A DNA stretch of 64,000 bases from Eumeta japonica (taxonomy: Eukaryota; Arthropoda; Insecta; Lepidoptera; Psychidae): positions 1 through 64,000 of the forward strand of contig BGZK01000497.1 in assembly GCA_005406025.1 (NCBI GenBank). Direction: 5' to 3'. The notes under the pieces are model-generated. The model saw nothing but the letters and a program-made list of their open reading frames with translations, did no database searches and was not told the DNA's origin. A program made the position numbers and the translations under genes. Positions 44,741-55,904 of the stretch are shown piece by piece. Position 1 is the first letter of the stretch. The number at the start of each line of letters is the position of its first letter.

Positions 44741-45665
44741 CATAAAACCACATGTACATACTTTTCTTGAAAGTTTCAATGCACCAATATCTCTGGACAA
44801 ACTGTTGATGGATAACAGTTTTTCAGTTTCAATGTACGCAGCAGAAAATTAGGCATGAAGTGCAAAGGCTTTTGTGATGTAATACATGTGAAATTTGTTG
44901 GTGCGGTGAGGTACAAAATTTACCGGTTGCAGATTAGTGAATAGAATAATTTCCCAGAGTATATGTAATAAATATTAAAAAAAACGAGATAGGTAGTCTC
45001 CCTGTAATATTGTAATATTTTTCCGTTACAGCGTTATGAAAAAGTGGATATTCGAGGACATATTTATGAAGGAAGAAATGAAACTTCATTTTTATTTATA
45101 TATTCGTTATTTTTATTTAATACATAACCTTTTTTATACGTTTACACAGTTTATGTTATTTGTGAGGTTCTGTTTGTCACAGTAGATGTCAGCCGTTCTA
45201 GTCTGTGCACTGGTCGATGTGTTCGAAGGCCCGACTGTCCTATAAAAGCATCGACCGCTTCTACTCCACTACGCCCTTGAAATATTTGAGGCTTCTTTGA
45301 TAAATCAAAGTATTAAAAATCACATTAAAAACTAGTCCTTTATCGTTTCTGTGGCTTTAGTGTGTATCATAAATATTGTGGGTAATAGTATTAAACTTAG
45401 GCATACTTATGATAGACTCTTTATTAATAATGAAAACAATTTTCCTAGTACTGGATAGATTATTCGATTTGGATTTTAATCTTCAATAAAACGTCTGTCG
45501 AAATATTAATTGGAAAAAATCAAATAATAGCAGGTGAATTATAATCAACCATTTTGACAACTTTATCAAATTTGAACTATTTATAATCATGTGTTAAACC
45601 GTTCTGTATGTATGTTGAAAAATAGATACGTTATGTATTATAGAAACAATGGCGATTTTATGAAA
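44741..45665. other. AT-rich DNA without recognised gene
   Basis: A balanced patch at 45175-45290 (GTTCTAGTCTGTGCACTGGT) is not identified. No gene supported. Confidence 0.35.
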
Positions 45666-45670
45666 ATCGT

Positions 45671-45814
45671 TTATAATAATATTTATTTTTCGTTTATGGC
45701 AACCAAAGCTGGTTATTTACAAACTTCATTACTATTGTGACGAGACGAGACTATTAACAAAAACCCGCCAAGTGCAAATCGAAATCGCACACCGAGCGTT
45801 CCGTATTCGGAATT
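45671..45814 (+). repeat. Direct repeat, copy 1 ('CCCGCCAAGTG' element)
   Basis: It matches 46204-46343 in the same orientation at close to 90 percent by eye. Shared blocks include TTTCGTTTATGGCAACCAAA (45688) and AAACCCGCCAAGTGCAAATC (45760). The sequence ends on GTTCCGTATTCGGAA, linking it to the GGGTTCCGTA family. Confidence 0.75.
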
Positions 45815-46203
45815 GATGAATAAAGAATTACTTTTGATTATACTATCTGTCCACTGGAGCTAATATTATCTGATACAACTACGAGTAACTTCGAATAGTA
45901 AAGATTATGGAGAAAAGAAGTGAGTAGTGACACAATTAATATTGCTGATATAATAAAGAAAATAGACGAAGAAAGCTTTAAGGTGTCCTTTAAAAGTTGA
46001 ATGAAAATGTCGATTGAATGTCGCTAAGTATTAACAATCACTGCACATTGCAGGCCAACAAGATCACATTAGCTTAGTGCTAAGAAATTTTAGATAAAAT
46101 AGAAAATTAAGTACTCCGCTATCTCTGATAAACGCCATAACTTATTGCCATTTAGTAATTATATATGTAAATTGTTATCTCAAGTTTTCAATGAATATTA
46201 TAT

Positions 46204-46343
46204 TTATAATATTTATTTTTCGTTTATGACAACCAAAGCTGGTCATTTACAAACTCCATTACTATTGTGATGAGACGAAATTATTAACAAGAACCCGCCA
46301 AGTGTTAATCGAAGTCGCACACCGAGAGTTCCGTATTCGGAAC
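46204..46343 (+). repeat. Direct repeat, copy 2 ('CCCGCCAAGTG' element)
   Basis: Second copy, 533 bases downstream of the first, with TTTCGTTTATGACAACCAAA and AGAACCCGCCAAGTGTTAAT. The intervening 390 bases are not duplicated, so two insertions or a dispersed duplication are both possible. Confidence 0.75.
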
Positions 46344-46955
46344 TTGACATTAGAATTAAAAGAACTTTAAACAAAATTATATTCATTCGTTGATTTGTGG
46401 ATTCTCAGCACGAGCCCCAATCACGTTTGACCGATTTTTATTTACTGTTTTCCTTAAGTTTGATTTCTGATCACGCCGTTTTTGATGATTGTATTTGTTA
46501 TTGCTTTTACGATGGAGCAAAAATAAGAGAAATAAATTGATATGCGCTAAGTATGCACTCACGTACTGAACTAGTGTCAGTTTATACTGGACATGAAAAC
46601 GAACTAAAACTAAGCAAATTATTTATACTCAGACTTCTTATCGGTTTTATTGTATATCTATATTTTAGGCGCAGTATTTTCGGAGATAACGGGAAGAATA
46701 GTCAATTTCCATCTATTTTCTTGAATAGCTTTAAAACTATCGACTTTGAGGACTATATAAAAACTATAATTACTTTTAGAAGTATTTAAAACCCTAATTA
46801 CTTTAAGAATTAATTTTAAAACTATTCGAGACCCTCACAAAGACCGCTTTTATTTAATAGGTAATATGCTACAGCAAGCAAAACTTTTTTTTTAATTAAC
46901 TAATTGACTCCCCAAAAGTGATATCTATATTTAAAATTAATTTGTTTACGTTATA
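46344..46955. other. AT-rich DNA without recognised gene
   Basis: Unique AT-rich sequence, nothing supported. Confidence 0.45.
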
Positions 46956-46959
46956 AGTC

Positions 46960-47110
46960 TCTGTTTGGGTCACAGACATGTACGTCTATTAAATGTTAAT
47001 TCAATTGGTCCAGCAGATTCAGAAGAAATTGGCTGCGACAGACAGATAGACACATAAGTGATCCTATGAAGGTCCTTTTTTTCATTTCGAGGTGCTGAAC
47101 CCAAAAAACA
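46960..47110 (+). repeat. Dispersed repeat fragment (LINE-tail-like)
   Basis: TCAATTGGTCCAGCAGATTC (47002) followed by GCGACAGACAGATAGACACA (47034) resembles the widespread insect repeat in which '...CGGTCCAGC(A/G)GTTT' is followed by '(A)CAGACAGACAGA'. TGAAGGTCCTTTTTTTCATT follows. Old and partial. Confidence 0.45.
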
Positions 47111-47464
47111 CTAACCTAATGGATTTTTCACAGGTTAACGCGTTTTAAAATATTCACATAACGTACGTCTTGATTAACGGCAAAGTTTTCTTAACTATTT
47201 TGATGTTTTCTTTTGTTTCTATTACTTGACATTTTTGGAGTTGACAGAATTAATCTTCATTAAATAATCTGTACAATGGTATGAAAATTTTTCCCTTTCC
47301 ATAGTACAGCCATTTAAATAGTTGCTGACAAGTGTTGAAAATAATTTTTTGATCGTAAAGTACCTCCTCTCAAATGCCTCGGCATCGGTACAAAAACAAG
47401 TATTTAATTGCGTCAAGTTATGTCAATGTAAATTAAACACAAATAATTATACATGCGATTTTTA

Positions 47465-47705
47465 CCAATCCGAGACTACACAAACATAGGTTATACGCGA
47501 GGGCCGGCGCTGAGGGCGCTCGCGCAACTGGGCCACGTCGCCGAGCACACACCGGAGACTAAAAACAAAATTAACCGCAGAGGGCGTTTGTCCCACGAGT
47601 CCCTTTTTGCTCCCGGCGGCGACGGAGCGTGTCTTATGTGGAATGATACAGAGTGCCGCGAGACGGCCGGAACGAGTGCGAAACATGACTTGTAATTAAT
47701 TAGGC
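47465..47705. promoter_or_regulatory. GC-rich non-coding island
   Basis: GGGCCGGCGCTGAGGGCGCT (47501), GCTCCCGGCGGCGACGGAGC (47609) and TGCCGCGAGACGGCCGGAAC (47654) form a GC-rich block ending at TGTAATTAATTAGGCACC, a TAATTAATTA homeodomain-type word. Open frames exist on both strands (47453-47695 plus; 47462-47686 minus). Neither starts or ends at plausible splice sites, so coding is not supported. Confidence 0.35.
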
Positions 47706-47852
47706 ACCTAAAACTAAGAACGCTGTTTGTTTTGGGTTATCTCATCATAACGTACGTGATGTCTTAATTAGGTAGGTAGGTGAAACTTTTCATTAAGTAA
47801 TATGCCAACACGGTTAAACAACTGTAAGTACATAGTTATTTTTTAAACTTCT

Positions 47853-48113
47853 GTATGATTGTAGTAAACAATGAAAAATACACTAACTTTTCACTTCACT
47901 TTATAAACAGTTGACAAAACAGTTCACGTGTAGGTTGTGTGCGGCCGCTGTCTTTCTTCTACTCGGGTGCATCGGCCGATGGAGTGGAAGAGAGATCGCT
48001 CGTTCCACGCTCTCGCTCGCACGCTCGGCTCAGGCGGAACGCGACAATGAGTCATGCTTTTTCCTGCGTGCAGCCGGTGTTCATCGAATTATAAAACGTT
48101 ATGGCGCCAATAA
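47853..48113 (+). repeat. Arm 2 of the 222-bp-core inverted repeat pair
   Basis: The core 47881-48102 is the gapless inverted counterpart of 12311-12532. This copy keeps more CpG dinucleotides (for example CACGTG at 47924-47929, where the other arm has CATGTG). It sits between two GC-rich islands. A frame across it (47911-48120) starts at TTG and is interrupted by a stop at the equivalent place in the other arm, so coding is unlikely. Confidence 0.8.
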
Positions 48114-48369
48114 AAGATAGATACTATATTGCATAAGAAGATCTTTATTTACTTGAATGTTTTTTGTACTTCACGATTTCATATCTTTTCATACTTATTA
48201 CCTTTTTTGTCTTCTATTATTAGTGTAATGAGAATATGCGAATAAATTACGCCATAGCAAATTTCTGTCTTTGTGGTACACCATAGCCAAAATAGAGATT
48301 GCGCTGTTTGTAATAATCTCCATCTAATATATGAAGTCTTACATCACGTTATCAAAATGACGTGCTCAA

Positions 48370-48850
48370 TGGTTGTTTAAGAACAACTCCTAAAAAGTTT
48401 ACTTGCCGTAGTGAGCGGTTAGGAGTTTCCTAACTTCCAGCGGTCGATGTACATTTTTAGTCCGCCGTGGAACACAAATTCCTTTCGATGCCTACACGCC
48501 TACTAATGACATCCCACCTTTTTACTGACTACAAATAAATTCCACTAATTATGTTTATATATATATTTACAAGAATACGGTAACATCACGTAAAGTACAC
48601 CTGTTTCTAACATGTTTCAGGTGTTCTATATAATTACAGTGTGTAGTGGCTCGTTTGGCAGCGGCTGCGGTCGCGGCGGCCGCGGCCGGCCGCCTTTGTT
48701 GTCGCGCGCCCGGGGCCAGCCCGATGCTTAAACACCACACGGGTTGAGCCCCCATGAAAAACATACCTGCTGTTTCTTTGTTAATTTCAAAGTGCGGTAT
48801 TTAGGCCCTTTCAGCGCTGAAAACGGTTTCACCGACGGCGTACTGAAGAT
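48370..48850. promoter_or_regulatory. GC-rich non-coding island
   Basis: A unique flank (ACTTGCCGTAGTGAGCGGTT near 48402; CCAGCGGTCGATGTACATTT) leads to an extreme core at 48660-48725: GCGGCTGCGGTCGCGGCGGC then CGCGGCCGGCCGCCTTTG and CGCGCGCCCGGGGCCAGC. It ends in GCGCTGAAAACGGTTTCACC. The minus-strand frame here (48567-48764) contains an alanine run from the GGCGGC core and is not considered coding. Confidence 0.35.
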
Positions 48851-49077
48851 ACCTTTTATTTATTAAAATTTTCTAATCCCCGTGTATTGTTTGGTCCTTA
48901 TGGGAATAAATTTAAATATTAATGAAATAAGAAATAACCCATCTGTTGTATTAAAGCAATGATGTATATGAATTTCGATAGATATACAACGCTGATGGAC
49001 GAGGAAATCGTAAGTCTCATCTCTCTGTATATTCGTGAGTATAATTAACAGTAAAACTAAACACGTCAAAATGTGAG

Positions 49078-49145
49078 TAATCTTAGAAATATTGGCACTC
49101 ATGACATTAGATTTAATGTCACAAATGCCAGTATCTCTAAGATTA
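49078..49145. ncRNA. Pre-miRNA-sized hairpin, candidate
   Basis: The left arm 49078-49109 (TAATCTTAGAAATATTGGCA, then CTCATGACATTA) and the right arm 49114-49145 are complementary at 27 of 32 positions with a 4-base loop. It is 68 bases in all, with arms of mixed composition unlike the AT simple-sequence hairpins elsewhere. I do not recognise a known mature miRNA in either arm. A short MITE would look the same. Confidence 0.3.
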
Positions 49146-50135
49146 TATTGGTCAACGGTTAATTATGAAATCAAAACAATGTATTTTGATGTGTTTAGTT
49201 TTTAAATTTAACAGTCAGCAATTAATTAACAAATGAGTGTTAAAAAAATATATTTCTTCATGTATCTCAAATAAATTGTTAATGGCCGAAAATAATTTTG
49301 CAAATAAATCATTGAATGCATACTGCACATTGTATTGTATAGCCTGGTGAGCGACACCTGAAAAAAAAATTCTAATGGAGTCATCCAGGAAACAAAAATT
49401 CAGATTGGAAGATGGTATATAAATAAAACACAAAACAATACTCATTTAAACTTAAAATGATTATTCATTAAAACGTCAACGGATTCTGAACTCAGATTGA
49501 AATTTAAAATTCTTTTCTGTAATGATGTAACATTTCATAGAGGCATCGAATGAAATATTACACAAAAACAATCAGCAAAGCAATTCATATGATCTCTATT
49601 TAAAGTACCTATCAATATCGACCAGTTTCCTTAGAGCAGGGCTTTTGTCAGGTCATAAGCCCACGCGAAGCTCCAATGGTTTTTGCAAGTCACATATTTG
49701 CGATTTTTTTTTCAAACTTCTTCCGATGTGCAAGTTTATATATCATATTTGCTTGCATGTCTTGTTTCTCTTTATCATACTTGCATGTTTCGTTATCCAG
49801 CCGTTAAATCAAATGATAATTAGTATAGTATTATATTTTACAAATACATGAATTAGCTTCAAATAGCCGATGCACGAAATTGAACTTAGTTTCCTGAACC
49901 GCAGGCGAACGTGAACTAAGATATAGTTATTAGTTATGACAATAAGTACATCTTAAATAATAACAAAAAGATCAAATTTATAGTCAAGTTGATTTAAAAC
50001 CATTTTCACACAAATCAATTTCAAATATTATCAGATATCGTCAGATCCAAACAAAAAATCAATTTCAGATAGCTGGTGATATTACAGAAGTCATCACAAG
50101 TGTTTTCATGGTGCAGAAAAACATAATGGAGGCCG
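49146..50135. other. AT-rich DNA without recognised gene
   Basis: A 68-codon plus-strand frame (49645-49851) is hydrophobic but starts at TTG and lacks context. Nothing supported. Confidence 0.4.
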
Positions 50136-50139
50136 ACAA

Positions 50140-50235
50140 TAATTCAGCTGAACACTTGAGCGGTCCGGCCCATTAGAAGATTGCAATCGGCTCGCGCGCC
50201 AGGGCTGCCTCCTTATTAAGCATCGCCATTGAATT
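50140..50235. promoter_or_regulatory. Small mixed-composition island
   Basis: AGCGGTCCGGCCCATTAGAA (50159) to CGGCTCGCGCGCCAGGGCTG (50189) and a CCATTGAATTC tail. It is about 90 bases, comparable in style to the larger islands but weak on its own. Confidence 0.25.
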
Positions 50236-52280
50236 CATACGATATTACAGTAAATCGCTAACTTTAGAAATGTTCCCGCATTTAATGCTATCTCGCTGTC
50301 GTTTATATGAAATAATGTATCACGATTAAACGGTGTCTTGTTACTGCGGTCTTTGTTTAACCGTATGCAGTAACGAATATTTTATTTTAATGAATGAATA
50401 AACACGAATTTTGGATTTAGTTTAATATTTATGTATTATAATGTTCATACGAACGAGATCAATACTGCATTGATATTACATATTAGAAGTGGCCTTGAAA
50501 AATGTTTATGGTGGTGAGTTGATTATCTTACAAAAGAAATATAATACTTTTTAAAATAATTCCTTTCAGAAAAGCATATCTTATCATAATTATAGATAAT
50601 GAATTTGGAAATTAGTTCGTACATACACATTTCGTATTTGTAATGCATAATTTATAGTAGATACATATTACAACAATTTACAAGAATCTGGAACATTCAT
50701 CATCTTTAAAAATAACGTAATTTTTAAAATGGCGATTTAAAAAGCCCAACTAAATTAAAATAAAAGCATCTTCATCAAAATATATTTATTCATTCACAAC
50801 AGACACTCAGACACAACTCACAAACGAAACAGATTCTTTGTATGTAACAAAATACATACAATTAAGAATAATTGAAATTTATGTTTATTTTATATTACTT
50901 TATGACCAGTAATTGTTTTTATTACACTCGTAAGTATTAATGAATGTTTGTTAACTTTTTTTTAACATTTATTTATTTAAATAAATGTTAATAAATATTT
51001 CTATTCTGCATATGGCAGCTTTACCAAAACATACGTGGCTGTAATGTAAATCACACATGTCATTTGATGTCTACCTATGTCCATTTAATTTCACTACAGT
51101 TAGATTGAGCAATTTGTGTTCACCTCATTTATTCAATATCGAAAAGTAAAACCAAGCAACCCTGGGCGTCAGAGATCGTACTTTATTGCTTGCTTCATTA
51201 AGTAAAAAGTATGCTGAATGTTACGATTCAGGAAACAGCCGATTAATTAGTCTAAGTGTTTGGAATCAACAACAGCTCCTCAATGTTAGTTTTGTTGGCC
51301 TTAAGAAATGAAACCTTTCCTAGGCGATTGACATGAATATTTATTTGCCTAAATTTCAGTTAACTATATAGCAACACATATTTTATTCAAAAGAATATAT
51401 GCACGAATAAAAATGCAAAGGTTCTCTAAATAAAAATGATTTTAAACTGTATTAGTATCATTTTAACATTTCGTGCATTTAGTTGAAGAAGAATTAGCTA
51501 AGTCAACTTTTTTATAATGACCTTCAAAGATTGTAAGCTTTAACATTTAAAAAAAAGCATGAGGAAAGCTATGTCAGAATGTAGTACCTTTTTGCGAGGA
51601 AAACCTATTTGAAAAAAAAAATCTCTACATAGCACAGCCATCTGAACTATTAGTACATAATATTGATGAACTACATATAACTTAGCTGCAGAAAGTTTTA
51701 GTGAATACTTGATTAATATTTTTATGTAATTAATAAAGTTATAACGATCTTTTACAAATTAACAAGGGAAATGTTTCAAAAGTGTCATTGGTGTAAACAA
51801 TTTGTAAACAATAGTAAAAACACGTAAGAATAACGTATTTTTTTTTAGTATGTTTCAATACAAAAAATGAATTTAATTTTCTATTTTATATTATCTAATA
51901 TATACAGTATAACTTATTTAAAATAACATCTTACGTGTTATAGTTTGCTCATTAGCTTCATAGAAAAGTTTCTTTGTAACAACAGAATCTGTTTGACAGT
52001 GGTATTGAAATAAAAAACCGAATGTGTTTGAATATAAACTAACGGTTATCAAAGACTTCATTTTGATATTACAGGTTTAAGCAGGCCATTATTCGAAGCA
52101 GGCCGATTCGAAACAGGCCGAGCTCTCGCATCGATTTTATTTACACAACGATTACAAAATCTTTAATATATTCGGAAATATATAAAGCAAAAAACAATAT
52201 GATTACGAATTAAAATGTCTACGAATTCAGTTTATTTATTTAATCTCAACCGCTATCAGAAACGAAAGTAGAGAATTGAG
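50236..52280. other. AT-rich DNA without recognised gene
   Basis: Apart from the hairpin at 50963-50990 I see no gene, RNA or strong repeat. A short repeated AGGCCGATTCGAAACAGGCC lies near 52100. Confidence 0.45.
50963..50990. repeat. Short perfect hairpin (13-bp arms, 2-base loop)
   Basis: TAACATTTATTTA, TT, then its exact complement. AT-rich, probably simple sequence. Confidence 0.6.
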
Positions 52281-52284
52281 TAGT

Positions 52285-52380
52285 ATTTGTATCGCATCGA
52301 ATCGGGACCGAAAACGAGATTAGAACTGACAGAGATAGGGGTCGACTTTGAGACTGCGAATAAGATGAATATTAGAATAT
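52285..52380 (+). repeat. Degenerate hexamer repeat, locus 5
   Basis: GCATCGAATCGGGACCGAAA (52294), ACGAGATTAGAACTGACAGA and GATAGGGGTCGACTTTGAGA show the same six-base drift as the other loci, without the closing motif. Confidence 0.5.
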
Positions 52381-52790
52381 ATAATAATTTATTCCGTGTT
52401 ATTGCTCATAACTCTGCGGCTTAACTCACCGCTAGAATATAATATTTATGTAAAATCTTTATAGGATTCTTTAGATATTTTTGCGTATTTTATTTGAACA
52501 CTTTTTGTTATTCAAAATAAAAGCGTTTTTGATCAGTGTCATATGTATATGTTAATAGCCCACTGCCAATATACCTTAGCCAGATGTCTTTAAACGATAA
52601 GGATAGAAGCAAAAGTACAGTAAATAAGTGATGTCTCTTTGTAATTATTATTTTTGCTTTGTTATAGTCTTTGGAAAATTACCGTTGAATTCAAAAAGAA
52701 AAAAATTTCAAACACATATCGACTTTGTGGAAATTTAAGGAATTGCAACTTAACTTACTTGCATAATCTGCATGAAGTCTCACTACTGCC

Positions 52791-52825
52791 TCCCTTTAGT
52801 GCACTGCACTAGTGTACTAAAGGGA
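52791..52825. repeat. Hairpin (15-bp arms, one mismatch, 5-base loop)
   Basis: TCCCTTTAGTGCACT (52791-52805), loop GCACT, AGTGTACTAAAGGGA (52811-52825). The arms are not simple sequence, but the whole is short for a pre-miRNA. Confidence 0.65.
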
Positions 52826-52989
52826 ATCAGTCTCCATATCCTTGATGAAATGAACAAATTACTTAATTGTAATACTACTGTTAAGTGGTAAAACATTAGC
52901 GAAAGTACCAATACTTTGCCGAAACTAGTAATATTTAGTTCCGTAATCTAAAACAAAACCCTTATATATACACGCAGAATCCATAGAAT

Positions 52990-53305
52990 ATCATAAGATA
53001 CAAGACGAGACAAAGTTTCTCCGACGGCCGCCGCGCCCGACGCGGAAGGGCGACCCTCGGAGGATAGGCCGCAGTTTTTCTCGGTAAAACAATCCGTGTA
53101 CAAACAGAGCGGATAACTTTTGTGCGAATCCTGCGTTGAAAAAGTGTAACCGTGTTATCCGCCCAAAAAAGTTTTAATGACGTCTCTCGCCTAAAGGCCG
53201 CCGCCGCCTATCGCTGATTCTGACTTAGATTACTTAATGCAGTAGATCGAGACGGACGTGTCTTACTCGGCGAAAGCGACGTTGTTTCGTTTTGTATAAG
53301 TTATG
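52990..53305. promoter_or_regulatory. GC-rich non-coding island with inverted GATA sites
   Basis: CCGACGGCCGCCGCGCCCGA (53021), GGAAGGGCGACCCTCGGAGG and AGGCCGCCGCCGCCTATCGC frame two nine-base inverted words, GCGGATAAC (53109-53117) and GTTATCCGC (53154-53162), each containing GATAA. A GTGTACAAAC forkhead-like word lies near 53095. No frame has domain content. Confidence 0.4.
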
Positions 53306-53917
53306 TAGAGGTTAAAGTGAAAGGGACAACGAAAAAATGTATTAAGGGCGACTTCCATTTTCAATAAAATTGTATAAATGTTTTCTAATAATTATAATAT
53401 ATAAATAGAATTAGACATGTACAATATAATAACAATATGAACTCACGCCTATTTAACAGAAGGGTAGGCAGAGGCTATAGATTTATTTCCACATGTTAGG
53501 TATGACCTTTGCATATCACTCTTGCTTCACTGACGTTCATCAATCTTTTTATACAAGCTTATATAGTACATATATGAGCAAATTTTTGAAAAATATGTTG
53601 ACCAATTTGAAATCCAATTAAAGATGACGACATTAAAACTACATCAATATAACATATATTATTCCAAGTTCTGGAAAAAAAAAACTCTAAAAATAAATGT
53701 TTACAATTATTATTCATTTTGTGTTAAGTGTAATCATCCTACTGCATAATAACCATAGGACCTTGCCTTCAATTCCGGGTCAGTGCGGTCATTAATTAAA
53801 TATATTTTAAACATATTATAATTAGGATTTTTAGAATTACGTACTTTAAAAGGATAAAAAAATGCCAACCTGTTTGTGAAAACTATCAATATATTATTAC
53901 AGGATATACGGCTATTT

Positions 53918-53920
<3 letters not shown>
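53306..53920. other. AT-rich DNA without recognised gene
   Basis: Nothing supported. A short balanced word CTTCAATTCCGGGTCAGTGC (53767) lacks tRNA structure. Confidence 0.4.

Positions 53921-53922
<2 letters not shown>

Positions 53923-53980
<58 letters not shown>
53923..53980. repeat. (TA)29 microsatellite
   Basis: Fifty-eight bases of uninterrupted TA, flanked on the left by a T run and on the right by CAAAAAAAA. Length is likely to vary between individuals and to be assembled unreliably. Confidence 0.95.
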
Positions 53981-53982
<2 letters not shown>

Positions 53983-54189
53983 AAAAAAATTAAAACGTTG
54001 AACTGTTTATATAACAGCTTTGGAGACAGATTTAATCAGCTAATATCGTAATATTTATTCCGTAAATACTTATTTATTCTTTATATTTTGAGAATACGGA
54101 TTCTACATGTTTGCTCTTAATGATGCCTTAGTTAATAAGATCAAACATTAAATATAGTAATAGTTTTTTTTTTTTTTGTGTAAATGAAA

Positions 54190-54345
54190 TCTTTAACGAG
54201 AAGATCTAGGGAAGAAGTGCAAATTGAAATGGCACTGGGTAGGCTCGATCGCTCATAGAACCGATAGCCGTTGGGTAACAAAGGTCCTCGTGCGGTGGCC
54301 ATGACCCATAGGGTTGCAGTTCACTGTCCGCTATGGGAGATTTAG
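54190..54345 (+). pseudogene. RTE-type LINE ORF C-terminal fragment
   Basis: The frame over 54223-54290 reads LKWHWVGSIAHRTDSRW then VTKVL, matching the family's (L)KW.WAGHI.RRTDGRW..R.LEW segment near the C-terminus of RTE-like ORF2. The frame breaks within the following WRPRTG region. Only about 45 codons are recognisable. Confidence 0.65.
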
Positions 54346-54760
54346 GGTTGTTTGATCGTGGAGATCTTGAACGAACAAACTAGAAATATTTCGAAATTGT
54401 ATTGTTTGACTGTTTATTTCTGAGAGATATGAAAATCGTTTTTTAATTTTTTTTTACTGCAATGAAAAAAGTTTCAAAAAAGTTTGAAAAAATAAATCGC
54501 ATTTTAGTGTTCTCGATTTGATCTTCGCTGCTCACGATTCCGATATCACCAATAACCTGGAGAATTTCATATTTGTTATTATTATAACTTTTTTTTTTAT
54601 TTAGTAACGTGCAATAAAAGTTGTACCTTTGTTTAGGTCAAATTATGCAAGCTGAGTTTTAACAACTTCCTCTTACCGTACGAAATTGAGATTCTATATG
54701 TAATTCAATTTCGATGACAATGCATTTATGTAGTAAACATGACTTGATTGAACTCCCGAA
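54346..54760. other. AT-rich DNA without recognised gene
   Basis: No gene. TTTCAAAAAAGTTTGAAAAA simple sequence occurs near 54471. Confidence 0.4.
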
Positions 54761-55138
54761 GTTGACTCCCGGCGAGCAAACTCCTCAACAGTGAACATCA
54801 CAGGCACGAAAGTTTGTATATGAATTTAATTGTGATCGCCCGCTCTAAGCTCTCATGACACAACTGTTGCGCTCAGAGTTGGCTTCTGGCGAGAGAACTT
54901 CTCAACGATGCACAGCACAGGCACGATATTTAGTAAGTGCATTTAATTGTCATAGCCTATTCTAGACGCCATTATGAAATGGCTGCTGCACCATGGGTTG
55001 GCTACTGGTGAGGAAACACCTCAACAATGAACAAAATTTGGAAGTGCTTTAATTGTGATAGTCCGTTCTTAACGCCATTATGGCGTGGCTGCTGCACCCA
55101 GGGTTGGCTTCCGTCGAGGGAACTCCTCAACGAAATAA
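54761..55138. repeat. Minisatellite, about 118-bp unit, 3.3 copies
   Basis: Unit starts GTTGACTCCCGGCGAG (54761), GTTGGCTTCTGGCGAG (54878), GTTGGCTACTGGTGAG (54997) and GTTGGCTTCCGTCGAG (55103) are each followed by AACTCCTCAAC-like sequence. Units also share TTTAATTGTGATAGCC and ACGCCATTATGRCRTGGCTG. Unit lengths are 117, 119 and 106, the third having lost about 12 bases. A minus-strand frame at 55002-55193 follows from the repeat. Confidence 0.85.
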
Positions 55139-55144
55139 CGATTG

Positions 55145-55900
55145 GCTTCACACCATAACTTGCGTTATTCGGCAAGATGGGCATCATTATCATGGAATCA
55201 GAAACACGTCAAGTGAAAGCAAAAATTAAACAAATTAATTAATAATTGAATAAATATACTTTTAATGACAAGATTTTAAACAAACTCTCTTAAAAAAAAA
55301 GTTAACTTTGAAGTAAAGCAAACCTATCATTTTGTTACATTAACCAATCTTAATATAAAATATTGTAGCGAGAATATCACAAATGACACATTGTACTTTG
55401 TTAAGTTGGGTGGATCCTCTTGTTATCAAAAGATGTATGACTTTCTACGATAAAAACAGTTTCCAAACGTGACCATAAGGGTTTTTGCGCTTCTATACAA
55501 CATTATTTGGTCATGAAATTTATATATTCTCGTGACCAGCTTTTATATCATATAAAAATTGTATAATGCAACAAAATGATAGGTTTAGTTTACTACAAAG
55601 TTTATTTTCTGTTTAAGAGAATTTGAATAAAAGTTTGACATCAAAAATATTTTTTAACATTTAGTTTCTGGTTACCGTTTTGCTAAACAAAATATTAATG
55701 TGTACGGCGTTCTATCAAAAGTAGAAAAGAGTTACAAGAAACTATGATTAACTGTTACTTATGAAACCGCCTACGTGTACGTCCAAATTGGATTTTCTCG
55801 CTGTTTCTCTATAAAAAATGCACACATAACATATTTCATTACTTGTACACGCATTACGTTGATTATAGCATATGAAATTTTGATTTCGTACAAGAGACGC
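55145..55900. other. AT-rich DNA without recognised gene
   Basis: Plain AT-rich DNA. AACCTATCATTTTGTTACAT (55321) is mirrored by ATGCAACAAAATGATAGGTT (55566), an inverted repeat of about 18 bases 230 bases apart, which might be the ends of a small MITE. Confidence 0.4.
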
Positions 55901-55904
55901 TTCG

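Noticed and set aside
47453..47695. 80-codon frame in a GC-rich island
   Set aside because: Open frames on both strands over the same interval indicate stop-poor composition; no domain and no exon boundaries.
47911..48120. 69-codon frame across the second arm of the inverted repeat pair
   Set aside because: It starts at TTG, and the corresponding position in the other arm holds a TGA. Differences between arms are not biased to third codon positions.
48567..48764. Poly-alanine protein frame of a transcription factor
   Set aside because: The alanine run comes from a GGCGGC-type GC core and is not followed by a DNA-binding domain.
54761..55138. CRISPR-like array
   Set aside because: Units are directly adjacent without unique spacers and the DNA is eukaryotic; it is a minisatellite.
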